This document shows positions 25,365 to 34,253 of a stretch of 64,000 bases of DNA, one piece after another. The translations under genes were made by a program, and so were the position numbers. Numbering within the stretch: the stretch's first letter is position 1; every line of letters starts with the position of its first letter. The notes below the pieces were generated by a model. The model saw only the letters and a list, made by a program, of their open reading frames with translations. It did not search any database and had not been told where the DNA came from. The DNA is from Desulfovibrio sp. GTDB lineage: Bacteria; Desulfobacterota; Desulfovibrionia; Desulfovibrionales; Desulfovibrionaceae. The stretch covers positions 1 through 64,000 of the forward strand of contig JALHJW010000010.1 in assembly GCA_022839785.1 (NCBI GenBank), given 5' to 3'.

Positions 25365-28300
25365 CTATGACCGGTTGGTCCGCGGCGCGGCATGGACCCA
25401 GCCGACCACGCCCCTGAAGTTGACCCTGCTCCAGTCGCCCGTGCCCTGCTCCAGAATCTCCGCCTGCTCCAGGTCGGGCACAAGGCCCAGAATGGGCGAG
25501 TTCTCGGCCGTCTCGTGGTATATGGAGAGGTCTTCCAGACGGTTTTCCCGGGCCTCGATGGCGCTGTTCAGGGTCTGGAAGACAGGGCTTCGCTTTTCCT
25601 CGGGCTGGAGGCCGAGGAGGTCCTTTTTGCCCACGGCATCGCTGAGCAGGAAGACTCCTTCCTCCACGTCGGCCTGCGCCCAGTTGCACAGGGCGAGCAC
25701 GTGGTCCTCGAGGGGAACCGAGACCTGCTGTTGCCGCACGTCCTTCCAGTCCAACTGACTCCCGATCAGGTCCCAGCTTTCGAAAGACGCGCCGCCCTCG
25801 ACCGTGGGAACGGACAGCGTGACCGTCGCCCCCTTGGGGTAGATGCGCAGCATGTTGTCGAAACCGTCGCCGCGGCCCCCCATATCCTTGGAACAGGTGA
25901 CCACCGCGCCGCCGTTGCTGCCCACGGAGCGGACCGTCAGCACGCACTGGTGCTCCGGGGCCGGGGAGGAATCGCAGATGAAGTCGAAAAGCAGGCGTCG
26001 TATCCTCGGCCGTTTGTCCTGACTGAGGATGGGGGAATACGCGACCTTGATGAACAGCTTGGACCAGACCGGGGGCAAGGCCACCTTCTGCCGGATTTTT
26101 TCGGAGTCCGGCCCGAGGATCAGGTTCAGTATGTCCTCCGCCGCCTGGCTGCGTTCGCTGGCCTTGATCGCTCCGTTGGACATGCAGGTCCAGCTCCATT
26201 TGAGCGGATAGTCGCTGAACAGGGCGCAAAGCCGCTCTCCCTTGCGCATGGCGCCGGTGTTCCCGGGCTGCACGGAGATGACCAGGTTGACGTTTTCCGG
26301 CATTTTCGGCCCGTCGGGATCGAACTCCAGGGCCGCCAGACGGATCTTGCTGATCCTGGCCAGATGCTGGTCCGGCAGGAGCAGGCCGAATTCCAGCGGG
26401 TCCACGACGGTGCGCAGCGTCCGGTTCAGGTGGTCGATATCCAGCGGGGTCTGGCTTTCGCTCAGCCCCATCTGCAGGGTGAAGGTGCTTTCATTGAAGC
26501 TGTATTCCTCCATCAGCTTCCTGCGGATGGTGTTCAGGTTCTCCTCGTAGATGGGGAGCAGGACCTTGACGTGGGCCTCAAGGGACTTCGCGTCGAAGCC
26601 GCCTTCAGGCCCGATGAGGTTGATGATCTTGTCCGTCAGCTCGCTGCTTTTCCACTCCAGGTCGATCGGCTCCAGCACCGTGGTCTGGTAGGCCTTGACC
26701 ATCAGGTAGACGTAGCGGGTCAGGGTCATGCGGGAGCGCTGGTCCATCTGCCTGATGAAGCTCAGGGAATGGTCGTCGATTTTTCCCTGGGGCTTGGCCA
26801 TGTCCTGGCTCATGGCGACCACGGCCGCCCCGTTGGCGCTGATGCGGGCATAGCCTTCGCCCACTTGCTGCAGGGCGCTGATGGTGGTCGTCAGCAACCC
26901 GGTCTTTCGTTCGTTGACTTCCCTGATCTTCTTGGTCAGGGACGCCCACTCCGGGCTTTCCGCCTCAAGGCGCTGCAATTCGGCCTCCACCGCGGCCTGC
27001 GGGACCTGCAGGGCCTCCAGGCCCTTGGCCACTTCGGCGATGGCCGGGCCCAGCCCGGCCCCGGCCTGGGCCCACGCCCCGGCCTTGGCCTTGGCGGCCT
27101 TCTGGTCGGCCGTAAGGTCCTTGGCCTCTTTCTCCGCGGCTTCCTTGGCCTTCTTGGCCTCCTTCATGGCGGAGTTGGCCTTGTCCATGACCTTGCCTAT
27201 CTCGGAGAGGGTGTCGGGCACGGCTTTGCCGCCGGTGCCGTCGATGAGCTTGCTGGCCGTGGAGGCCAGGGAGCCCACCGCGCCGAGGGCGGGCTGGCCG
27301 ACGGGCACGACCTGGCAGATGGCGCTGGCCATGTGGATGGCGAACTTGATTTTGGCCTTGCGATCCTCGCTTGCCTCGGCCTTCTTGAGCAGTTTGCCGC
27401 GCAACGCCTCCAGGTCGTTGCTCAACCCGGACAGTTCCTTCTGGATGACCTTGATCCGGTCGTCGGCGTCGCGGAGCTGCGCTTCCGCCTCGACCACCTG
27501 GGCGGCCGCCTGGGCTGTGTCCTTGTTCAGCAGGGCCACGGCCTCGGCAAGGGCCTTGGCCGAGTCCCGGGCCTCCCTGTCCTTGGAGCAGATCCAGCGG
27601 GTCAGCAGCAGGCTGCGCAGCGCCCGCTCCGTTTCCTCCTTGTAGAGCTTGGTCGTGCTTTGCAGCGAGAGGAACGGCGTGTACCCGGCCGGGTTGCCGA
27701 AATAGTCCAGGCGGCCATGCAGCTTTTGCAGCATGGAGGCGAGCTCCGCCCTGACGGAGGTCAGCAGGGCCCGTCCGCCCTCGTCCTTCCAGTGGGCGTT
27801 GCCGGGGTCGGCGGCGAAGGCCTGTTCGTAGGGGGAAAGCAACGCGAGCAGCTCGTCGCGGGCGCCGGAGAGGAACAGATCCCGCATGTAGGCCAAGGCG
27901 CAGTGCACGCCGAGGGGGTGCAGCCAGGCGTTGTGCTCCTTCACGACCTCCGCGGCGGGCGAGTTTCCGACGGCTTTCGCGGCGGCGGGGGCGGGGCCGT
28001 TGCTGCCGTCCTTGGTGACGTATTCGCCGTTGTTCGTCTTATCGACCTTGGCGTTCTTGGTGCCGAAGAAATTATGCCAGAACACGACCTTGTACTTGGC
28101 GCTCTTCTGCGGAGTTCCTTTTGCGCCGCCCTTGCAGTCCTGTTCCTTCGCGCCCGCGGTTCCGCCCGGATTGCGCAGGCATTTGACCAGTTCCGGCCTG
28201 TTGGTTCTGAGCTTGCCGCCGTCGCCCGCATCGCCCGGCCTTCCCGGGGCGAGGGCGTTTTGCCCGTCGGTGGGAAACGTGTTGACGCCTTCCGTCGTGC

Positions 28301-29027
28301 TGGCGATGCAACTGGCCGCCCAGCGCCAGGAAAAGTCGATGTAGATGGCCGGAGGATCGAACGTCGTACTCCCGTCACTGACGGCGAGTCCGCCGGTGTC
28401 GATGTTGCGGCTGCTGAATGCGGACCAGGACCGTCGGCTTTCGCCGTCGGCGCCGTTCCTGCCCTTGCCCGGGTCCTGTCCGCGCCCGCCAAGGGCCAGC
28501 AGCCTGCTGTCGTTGTCGTTCGCGGGGGACACCTTCGAAACGAATATGTTCAGGTTGCCGGCGTTTCTCCCATGCGCGCCGTCCCGTCCCGGCGCGGCGC
28601 CCTGGGCGTCCGCCGCCTTGCCCACGGCCCAGTCCAGCGGAGAGACGTTGATGGCCGCCGACCGGTCCGCCCAGACAAGCTCCCGGGCATGGATGGTGAC
28701 CTCCGCCTCCGGTATGCACAGCTCGCCATGCACGTCCAGCCTGTCGCAGTATATGGAGACGGATTTTGTGGCGTTGCGGGGATTGGCCGGGTCCAGCTTC
28801 TGCGCGCCGCGGTCCACGTGCAGGGTTTCCCAGAGGCGGTTCGGGTCGCCTTTGGCCAGCACCACCTGCGCGCCCGTGACGGCGTATCTGACGGAGCCGT
28901 CGGCGTCCTTGTCCTGCCTGACGTCGAGGTAAACCGAGCTTGAGGGAGTCGGAGACGGCATGCAGGTCTCCATGAAGGACAGCTGTGGGCTCACCGTGGA
29001 CAAATCCGCCGGGCTCGGCGCTTTCAT
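25365..29027 (-). CDS. Large orphan protein: glycine-rich loops, helical core, C-terminal SH3
   Basis: 1220 residues, no recognised family and no Sec signal. Residues 60-280: strands (SVSIYCDRLDVHGELCIPE) broken by collagen-like glycine loops (GAAPGRDGAHGRNAG, GGRGQDPGKGRNGADG, APGRPGDAGDGG). About 490-715: a long Ala/Glu/Lys helical region predicted to be coiled coil, interrupted near 560-595 by a hydrophobic stretch (ICQVVPVGQPALGAVGSLAS). The next 400 residues look mixed helix and strand. The last 40 residues are a bacterial SH3 (GDWSRVNFRGVVGWVHA). The helical core with a hydrophobic hairpin resembles the plan of alpha-pore-forming toxins; this is only inference. Start at 29027 has AAGGAG. 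Alone, no immunity gene adjacent. Confidence 0.6.
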   Translation of the reverse strand: MKAPSPADLSTVSPQLSFMETCMPSPTPSSSVYLDVRQDKDADGSVRYAVTGAQVVLAKGDPNRLWETLHVDRGAQKLDPANPRNATKSVSIYCDRLDVHGELCIPEAEVTIHARELVWADRSAAINVSPLDWAVGKAADAQGAAPGRDGAHGRNAGNLNIFVSKVSPANDNDSRLLALGGRGQDPGKGRNGADGESRRSWSAFSSRNIDTGGLAVSDGSTTFDPPAIYIDFSWRWAASCIASTTEGVNTFPTDGQNALAPGRPGDAGDGGKLRTNRPELVKCLRNPGGTAGAKEQDCKGGAKGTPQKSAKYKVVFWHNFFGTKNAKVDKTNNGEYVTKDGSNGPAPAAAKAVGNSPAAEVVKEHNAWLHPLGVHCALAYMRDLFLSGARDELLALLSPYEQAFAADPGNAHWKDEGGRALLTSVRAELASMLQKLHGRLDYFGNPAGYTPFLSLQSTTKLYKEETERALRSLLLTRWICSKDREARDSAKALAEAVALLNKDTAQAAAQVVEAEAQLRDADDRIKVIQKELSGLSNDLEALRGKLLKKAEASEDRKAKIKFAIHMASAICQVVPVGQPALGAVGSLASTASKLIDGTGGKAVPDTLSEIGKVMDKANSAMKEAKKAKEAAEKEAKDLTADQKAAKAKAGAWAQAGAGLGPAIAEVAKGLEALQVPQAAVEAELQRLEAESPEWASLTKKIREVNERKTGLLTTTISALQQVGEGYARISANGAAVVAMSQDMAKPQGKIDDHSLSFIRQMDQRSRMTLTRYVYLMVKAYQTTVLEPIDLEWKSSELTDKIINLIGPEGGFDAKSLEAHVKVLLPIYEENLNTIRRKLMEEYSFNESTFTLQMGLSESQTPLDIDHLNRTLRTVVDPLEFGLLLPDQHLARISKIRLAALEFDPDGPKMPENVNLVISVQPGNTGAMRKGERLCALFSDYPLKWSWTCMSNGAIKASERSQAAEDILNLILGPDSEKIRQKVALPPVWSKLFIKVAYSPILSQDKRPRIRRLLFDFICDSSPAPEHQCVLTVRSVGSNGGAVVTCSKDMGGRGDGFDNMLRIYPKGATVTLSVPTVEGGASFESWDLIGSQLDWKDVRQQQVSVPLEDHVLALCNWAQADVEEGVFLLSDAVGKKDLLGLQPEEKRSPVFQTLNSAIEARENRLEDLSIYHETAENSPILGLVPDLEQAEILEQGTGDWSRVNFRGVVGWVHAAPRTNRS

Positions 29028-29340
29028 GGACCTGCTCCTTGGTTGGATGAGGGATCGGGGGGCGTCCTGCCGTGCGTTCGGAAACGCGTTGTCGCTTGCC
29101 ATCGGCGGCTCCAGCCGCGTCCCGGAACGCTGTTGTTCCTGCTCGTGTCCTCTATCGTCGTATGGTTATTGGGGGCAGATTTTGTTATAGGTATGCTGTC
29201 TGCAGTTTAATCGTCAAGAATTACTGAGAAGAGACGACGAAAATTCGTATTTCAGCCGTCCTTGGTCCGGGAATCGGGAGGACGGTGCGGGAATGTGCGC
29301 CGGGATTGCCCTGTGTCCGGCCCGGGTCTATCCTGAGGCC
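29028..29340. other. Intergenic region upstream of the 1220-residue gene
   Basis: Part of this gap (29150-29230) is AT-rich. On the minus strand it contains TTGACG at 29212-29217 and a TATAAC about 21 bases downstream; the spacing is longer than usual, so I do not call a promoter with confidence. No other feature is visible. Confidence 0.3.
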
Positions 29341-29742
29341 ATGAACTCTCCGGGTCCCTTCGCTCCCGCTGCGCCTTCCGCCCCGGAAGCTCCCGCAGGC
29401 GACGCCGGGCGCTGCGCCATCTGCGGCCGGGCCGCGCCGGTCACGCGGCATCATCTCGCGCCCCGCTCCCAGCACGGCAGGCTGCGCAAGCGTCCACGGC
29501 GGGGCGGCGGGGAACGCGACCTTTCCGCCACCATCCCGCTCTGCGCGGCCTGCCACTCCACGGTGCATAGGCTCTTCAGCGAGAAGGAGCTGGCCGCGTC
29601 CCGCGACACCCTGGAGAAGCTGCTGGCCGACGAGCGCGTGGCGCGCTGGCGGGAATGGCTGGCGGGCAAGCCGGACGGTTTTTCGCCCCGGCTCCTGGGC
29701 TGGGCCTCGGCCCCGCACCGCGTCCGCGGGAGGCGGGGCTAG
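29341..29742 (+). CDS. Small HNH-type zinc protein
   Basis: 133 residues. After a Pro/Ala-rich start comes RCAICGRAAPVTRHHLAPRS and, about 40 residues later, PLCAACHSTVHRLF: two CxxC pairs flanking an HH, the layout of HNH nucleases with a structural zinc. Related small proteins are often annotated as HNH endonucleases; no activity can be deduced. Start ATG 29341 chosen because the upstream in-frame ATG adds 16 unrelated residues. Its stop codon overlaps that of the convergent methyltransferase gene (shared CTAG). Confidence 0.7.
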   Translation: MNSPGPFAPAAPSAPEAPAGDAGRCAICGRAAPVTRHHLAPRSQHGRLRKRPRRGGGERDLSATIPLCAACHSTVHRLFSEKELAASRDTLEKLLADERVARWREWLAGKPDGFSPRLLGWASAPHRVRGRRG

Positions 29743-30371
29743 CCCGCGGCCGGGCCGGGCGCGCCGCCGCCCCGGCGCAGGCGTTCCCCGGCCTGCGCCT
29801 CCTCGGGCGTGAGGGCGCGCTTCTTCAGAACCACCTGCATCTCGTCGATGGCCCGGGGGATGGTCGGGAGCAGCTCCTGCGCCACGCCCTTGGCCACCAG
29901 GCCGTGGCCGTGGTCGCTGAGCGCGAAGTCCAGACCGGTCAGGTCGAACCGCGCCTCGGTCCAGCCCAGGTACCAGTGCCACTTGGTGTAGTACCACCAG
30001 CTGCGCTCGTTGAAGGCCCGGATGTGCGTGGGGTCCTGCCAGGCCCCGTAGGAGAGGTCGTAGGGCACCACGATGTGCATCTCCCCGCCCGGGGCCAGGA
30101 GGTCGAGGCAGGTCCTCATGGCCGTGGCCAGCTCCCGGATGTGCTCCAGCACGTCCTTGGCGATGATGCAGGCGAAGCTGTTGTGGCGCACCTGCACCGT
30201 CCCGAAGCGCCGCGTCTCGAAGGCCGCGCCGTCGGGAATGGGCAGGTTGAAGTCGTGGATCAGGTCGGGATTCCAGGCCGGGCTGATGTCGCAGTTCAGG
30301 GCGTTGGGCAGGAAGTTCTTCCCGCTGCCCATGTTCAGCACCTTGGGAAGTGGGGCGGAGGTCTTGATCAT
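29739..30371 (-). CDS. SAM-dependent methyltransferase (class I), glycan-type
   Basis: 210 residues. A SAM-binding motif VLNMGSGKNFLPNALNCDI is at the N-terminus; AKDVLEHI and LLAPGGEMHIVVPYD are motifs of Methyltransf_11-type enzymes. Such proteins are common in polysaccharide clusters. The start overlaps the stop of the glycosyltransferase gene by four bases (ATGA), so the pair is coupled and may act on the same glycan, which is inference. C-terminal Gly/Pro-rich tail is unusual. Confidence 0.82.
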   Translation of the reverse strand: MIKTSAPLPKVLNMGSGKNFLPNALNCDISPAWNPDLIHDFNLPIPDGAAFETRRFGTVQVRHNSFACIIAKDVLEHIRELATAMRTCLDLLAPGGEMHIVVPYDLSYGAWQDPTHIRAFNERSWWYYTKWHWYLGWTEARFDLTGLDFALSDHGHGLVAKGVAQELLPTIPRAIDEMQVVLKKRALTPEEAQAGERLRRGGGAPGPAAG

Positions 30372-31201
30372 GGCGTCGTCCCGGCCTTCTGCAGGTAGTT
30401 TTCGTTGATGATCCGGGCCATGTCGTACCTGGCGGCGAAGGCCGCGGCGTTCTTGCGCCGGATGTCGTCGCGCAGGGCGTCGTCCGCGGCGAAGCGCAGG
30501 CAGGCCGCGGCCAGGTCCTCGCGCCGCATGCACGGCAGCCCCACGTTCCGCAGCGGGTTCACCGGCGAGTTCTCGCTGAGGATGAAGGCCCTGTTGCTGA
30601 GCAGGTAGGAGAGGCGGACCGTCTCCATGATCATCATGGGATAGTAGTGGATGTTGACCACGATCTTGGAGCGGGCGATCCACCCGTCCCGCTCCTCGCC
30701 GAAGACGCCGCACAGGACCTTGAGGCGCAGGCCCGCGGCCCGGATGGCGTCCAGCACTTCCTGGCGGCGCTCGTTGAGGGCTCCGTAGAAGAGCACGTCG
30801 ACGTCCTTCCCCGCGTCCTCGGCGATCCGGCGCATCCGGGCATGGTGGCCCAGCGGCACCAGGACCGGCCGCACCCCGAAGCCTTCCAGGAAGCGCGCGT
30901 TTTCCTCGGCGTAGTCCCAGACGCAGGTCGCGTTCTGGAGCAGCGCCGCGGCGTTGGCGTCGAAGTGGCCGCAGTTCTCGCTGAGCTGTTCGAGCTGGAA
31001 AGGGATGTACCGGAAGCGCTTCAGCCCCTCGTCGTAGCGGATGCGGTGGTAGTCGAGGAGAATGTTGGTCCTGTCCTCGCGCAGGAAGCCGATGCTGGCG
31101 GTGCAGGAGCGGCCGAGTTCCTCCAGGGCGCAGGCGAGGAGTTGGCCGGTCTCCCGGAAGAACCTGACCGAGGATTCGTCGGCATAGCAGATGTTGAACA
31201 T
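30368..31201 (-). CDS. Glycosyltransferase, family 1 (CgeB-like)
   Basis: 277 residues, shorter than full GT-B enzymes, beginning MFNICYADESSVRFFRETG. The C-terminal half has the nucleotide-sugar region: DVLFYGALNERRQEVLDAI, KIVVNIHYYPMMIMETVRLSYLLSNRAFILSE, with the Glu/Arg typical of GT1-like transferases such as CgeB. Substrate unknown. Overlaps the methyltransferase by four bases. Lies 21 bases downstream of nothing on the same transcript except the AI-2E permease, which starts a separate function. Confidence 0.75.
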   Translation of the reverse strand: MFNICYADESSVRFFRETGQLLACALEELGRSCTASIGFLREDRTNILLDYHRIRYDEGLKRFRYIPFQLEQLSENCGHFDANAAALLQNATCVWDYAEENARFLEGFGVRPVLVPLGHHARMRRIAEDAGKDVDVLFYGALNERRQEVLDAIRAAGLRLKVLCGVFGEERDGWIARSKIVVNIHYYPMMIMETVRLSYLLSNRAFILSENSPVNPLRNVGLPCMRREDLAAACLRFAADDALRDDIRRKNAAAFAARYDMARIINENYLQKAGTTP

Positions 31202-31222
31202 GCGACGTCCCCGGGTCCTGTC

Positions 31223-32455
31223 CTACGCGCCGGAGGCTGGAGGAGGCGGGGGAGGGCCGTCCTGCTCCCCGTTCGCGCCATTGCCGTTCTCCGGGAGGAG
31301 GGCCGTTCCGTTCTCGCGGGAGCGCGTGCGCTCGGTGCTGGACAGCACGTGGGCGTACTCCTGGCCGTAGATGCGCAGCATGGCCGTGGCGAAGGAGAGG
31401 ATGAGCGGGCCGTAGAGGATGCCCGCCGGGCCGAAGGCGTTCACGCCGCCCAGGACCGAGAGGAAGATGAAGAAGACCGGCACCTGGGTGGAGCCCTTCA
31501 TGAAGTAGGGCCGGAGGAAGGTGTCGATCTGGACCACGATGAAGGCGCACCAGGCGGCCAGGAAGATGGCCGCCTCCCACCTGCCCACCAGGAGCAGGAA
31601 GAGCGCGGCCGGGACCCAGATGAGGCCGGTGCCGAGCACGGGGATGAGCGAGGCGAAGGCCATCATGGTGCCCCAGAACAGGCCGGGCAGGCCCATCAGG
31701 GCCATGCCCACGCCGCCCACCACGCCCTGCAGCAGGGCCACGAGCAGGCCGCCCACGAGCACGGCCTTGCAGACCTTGCCGAGTCTTTCCACCACGGCCT
31801 CCACCTGTTCGGTGCGCATGGGCACCAGGGCCACGAGCTTGTCCAGCCAGTCCTTGCCGTGCAGCAGCAGGTAGAAGAGGAAGAAGATGGTGATGGTGAA
31901 GTGGATCAGGAAGACCACGGCGTTGCCCAGAAGCTGCGTGCTCATGGTCAGGATGCGCTGCCCCAGGGCCTGGGTGGCGGAGAGCATGCGCGTGGTGATG
32001 TCGAACTGCGAGAGATCCACGAAGGGCAGCAGCTCCTGCGCGCGGCGCACCAGTTCCGAGGCCGCGCCCTCCTGCACCAGGGCCTTGGGGTCGTGCTCCC
32101 TGAGCCAGAGGTTGAACTGGGCCAGGGCCTCCTTGGCCTGGCCCACCAGCCCGCCCATGAACAGGGTGGCCGGGATGAGCACGCAGATCGCCACCAGCAG
32201 GGTCACGGCCAGGGCCGCGGTCGTGGGGCCGAGCCGGAGCCGCTGCATGGCCCAGCCGTGCAGCGGCGAGGCGATGGCCGCGAGCACGATGGCGAAGATG
32301 ATGGTGTCGATGAAGGGCGCGAAGATGCCGTAGAGCAGCCACAGGGCCACCGCGAAGAGGAGCATGGGGAACCAGGTGTAGGCGTTCTGCGCCTCCCTGG
32401 CCTTGGCCAGAAGTTCCCGGAGCCGGGTGGATTCGGTGTCGGTGCGGCGGGGCAT
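31223..32455 (-). CDS. AI-2E family permease (PerM-like)
   Basis: 410 residues with about eight membrane helices in the pattern of the AI-2E/UPF0118 family: a short helix pair at the N-terminus, a long amphipathic region (residues 65-150), and a C-terminal set including GLPGLFWGTMMAFASLIPVLG and PAGILYGPLILSFATAML. Family members have been linked to autoinducer export, Na+/H+ exchange or other small molecules, so the substrate is open. The last 40 residues are hydrophilic, Pro-rich. Followed 21 bases later by the glycosyltransferase. Confidence 0.85.
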   Translation of the reverse strand: MPRRTDTESTRLRELLAKAREAQNAYTWFPMLLFAVALWLLYGIFAPFIDTIIFAIVLAAIASPLHGWAMQRLRLGPTTAALAVTLLVAICVLIPATLFMGGLVGQAKEALAQFNLWLREHDPKALVQEGAASELVRRAQELLPFVDLSQFDITTRMLSATQALGQRILTMSTQLLGNAVVFLIHFTITIFFLFYLLLHGKDWLDKLVALVPMRTEQVEAVVERLGKVCKAVLVGGLLVALLQGVVGGVGMALMGLPGLFWGTMMAFASLIPVLGTGLIWVPAALFLLLVGRWEAAIFLAAWCAFIVVQIDTFLRPYFMKGSTQVPVFFIFLSVLGGVNAFGPAGILYGPLILSFATAMLRIYGQEYAHVLSSTERTRSRENGTALLPENGNGANGEQDGPPPPPPASGA

Positions 32456-32540
32456 GGCCTTGGTCTGTATCCCCTTCGACCGGGCGCGGCAAGGGGCCGC
32501 GGCTTGCTTGCGCGGCCGGGGCGGCGGGGCGGGCGGCGTC

Positions 32541-34250
32541 TCAGTCGGGCTTCAGGTCGCGCAGGGTCAGCTCGATGGACGGCACGCCGCTCCAGGCGTC
32601 GATGCGGGGCTGGTAGGCGACGCGCACGCTTTTGCCCGCCAGGGAGCGCGGCAGGCTTTTCGCCATGCGCCAGGCCTTGGCCCGCATGGCCACGTTGGAG
32701 GCGGGCTCGCGCAGCAGCAGCTTCACGTGGGCGCGGTCCCGGCCGAACAGGTCGTAGCCCTCCACCTGCACCCGCTCCGAGACGAAGAGGGGCTCGGGAT
32801 TGCCCGGGCCGAAGGGCTCCAGCATCTCCAGTTCGCGCAGCAGGCCGTGGCTGATCTCGCAAAAGGGCAGGAGCGCGTCCAGGGGCAGGCTCGGCCCGGC
32901 GGGCGTCCGGCCGAGCTGGGCCACGGCCGCGGCGTCGAAGGCGTCGCGCAGGGCCTCCAGCCGGTCCAGGGCCAGCCGCAGGCCGGCGGCCTGGCGATGG
33001 CCGCCGAAGTGGGCAAGCTCGGCCTCGCAGGCCGCAAGGCCCGCGTACAGGTCGAAATCCTCGGTGGCCCGGCCCGAGCCCTTCCATTCGTCGCCCTCGC
33101 GGGTCAGGACCAGGGCGGGCTTGTGGAAGCGGTCCACCAGGCGCGAGGCCACGATGCCGACCACGCCGGGGTGCCAGCCCTCCTGCGCGACCACCAGGGT
33201 TGGGCGATGGCCGAATCCCTCGGCCTGGACGCTGGCGGCCTCGAAGATGCCGTCCTCCTCGCTGCGCCGCTCGCGGTTCAGGGCGTCGAGCTTCTGCGCC
33301 AGCGGTCGGGCCTCGGCGCGGGTCGTGGCCAGGAGCAGGGCCAGGGCGTCGGCCGCCTGGCCGATGCGGCCCGCGGCGTTGATGCGCGGCGCAAGGCCGA
33401 AGACCACCTGCCCGGCGTTCAGCGGCGCGGCCGGATCGAAGCCCGCGGCCTCCTTCAGGGCGTGGATGCCCGGCCGCTTGGCGTCCTTGAGCAGCAGCAG
33501 GCCGTTCTTGACCAGGATGCGGTTTTGCGGCGTCAGCTCCACGATGTCCGCCAGGGTGCCCAGGGCCACGAGGTCGAGGAACTCGCGCATGTCCGACGGC
33601 GCTCCCGGCAGCAGGCGGTTGAGCGCGGCCATGAGCAGGAAGGCCACGCCCACCCCGGCCAGCTCCGGGCAGGGACAGGGGCCGAGGCGCGGGTCGCAGA
33701 CCGCGTGGGCCTCGGGCAGGGTCTGGGGGGGCAGGTGGTGGTCGCTGACCACCACGGTCATGCCCAGTTCCCGCGCCCGGGCCACCTCGGCCCCGGCCGC
33801 GATGCCGCAGTCCACCGTGAGCAGCAGCCCCACGCCTTCGGCGGCCAGCCGTTCGACGTGCTCGATGTTCAGGCCGTAGCCCTCGCCCACGCGGTCCGGG
33901 ATATGCCGCCGCGCCGCGATGCCCCGGCCGCGCAGGAAGTCGAGGACCAGGGCCGTGCTGGTCACGCCGTCCACGTCGTAGTCGCCCCAGACGCAGAGGG
34001 TGCGGCCCTCGGCCAGCCCCTGGGCCAGGACGCTGGCCGCCTCGGCCATGCCGGGATAGGACTCGGGCGGGGCGAGGTGGCGCAGGTGCGGCGAGAGGAA
34101 GACGTCCATCTCGGTGGCGGAGGCGAGGCCGCGGGTGCGCAGCAGGCGGACCAGGAAGGTCGAGACGCCGAGCGTCCCGGCGAGACGGGTGTCTTCCGCC
34201 GCGTCTCCGGCCGGGGCGCTCTTGAAGAACCAGCGTTTGTCCGGTGCCAT
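32541..34250 (-). CDS. recJ: Single-stranded-DNA exonuclease RecJ
   Basis: 569 residues, close to E. coli RecJ (577). A 5'-3' ssDNA exonuclease in repair and recombination. DHH phosphoesterase motifs: VWGDYDVDGVTS (90-95), VSDHHLPP near 168, and the DHHA1 region GRATEDFDLYAG and FGGHRQAAG towards the C-terminus; an OB domain ends the protein. Starts three bases after the HDOD stop, so it is in the same transcript as HDOD and the TPR protein. Confidence 0.93.
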   Translation of the reverse strand: MAPDKRWFFKSAPAGDAAEDTRLAGTLGVSTFLVRLLRTRGLASATEMDVFLSPHLRHLAPPESYPGMAEAASVLAQGLAEGRTLCVWGDYDVDGVTSTALVLDFLRGRGIAARRHIPDRVGEGYGLNIEHVERLAAEGVGLLLTVDCGIAAGAEVARARELGMTVVVSDHHLPPQTLPEAHAVCDPRLGPCPCPELAGVGVAFLLMAALNRLLPGAPSDMREFLDLVALGTLADIVELTPQNRILVKNGLLLLKDAKRPGIHALKEAAGFDPAAPLNAGQVVFGLAPRINAAGRIGQAADALALLLATTRAEARPLAQKLDALNRERRSEEDGIFEAASVQAEGFGHRPTLVVAQEGWHPGVVGIVASRLVDRFHKPALVLTREGDEWKGSGRATEDFDLYAGLAACEAELAHFGGHRQAAGLRLALDRLEALRDAFDAAAVAQLGRTPAGPSLPLDALLPFCEISHGLLRELEMLEPFGPGNPEPLFVSERVQVEGYDLFGRDRAHVKLLLREPASNVAMRAKAWRMAKSLPRSLAGKSVRVAYQPRIDAWSGVPSIELTLRDLKPD

Positions 34251-34253
34251 GGG

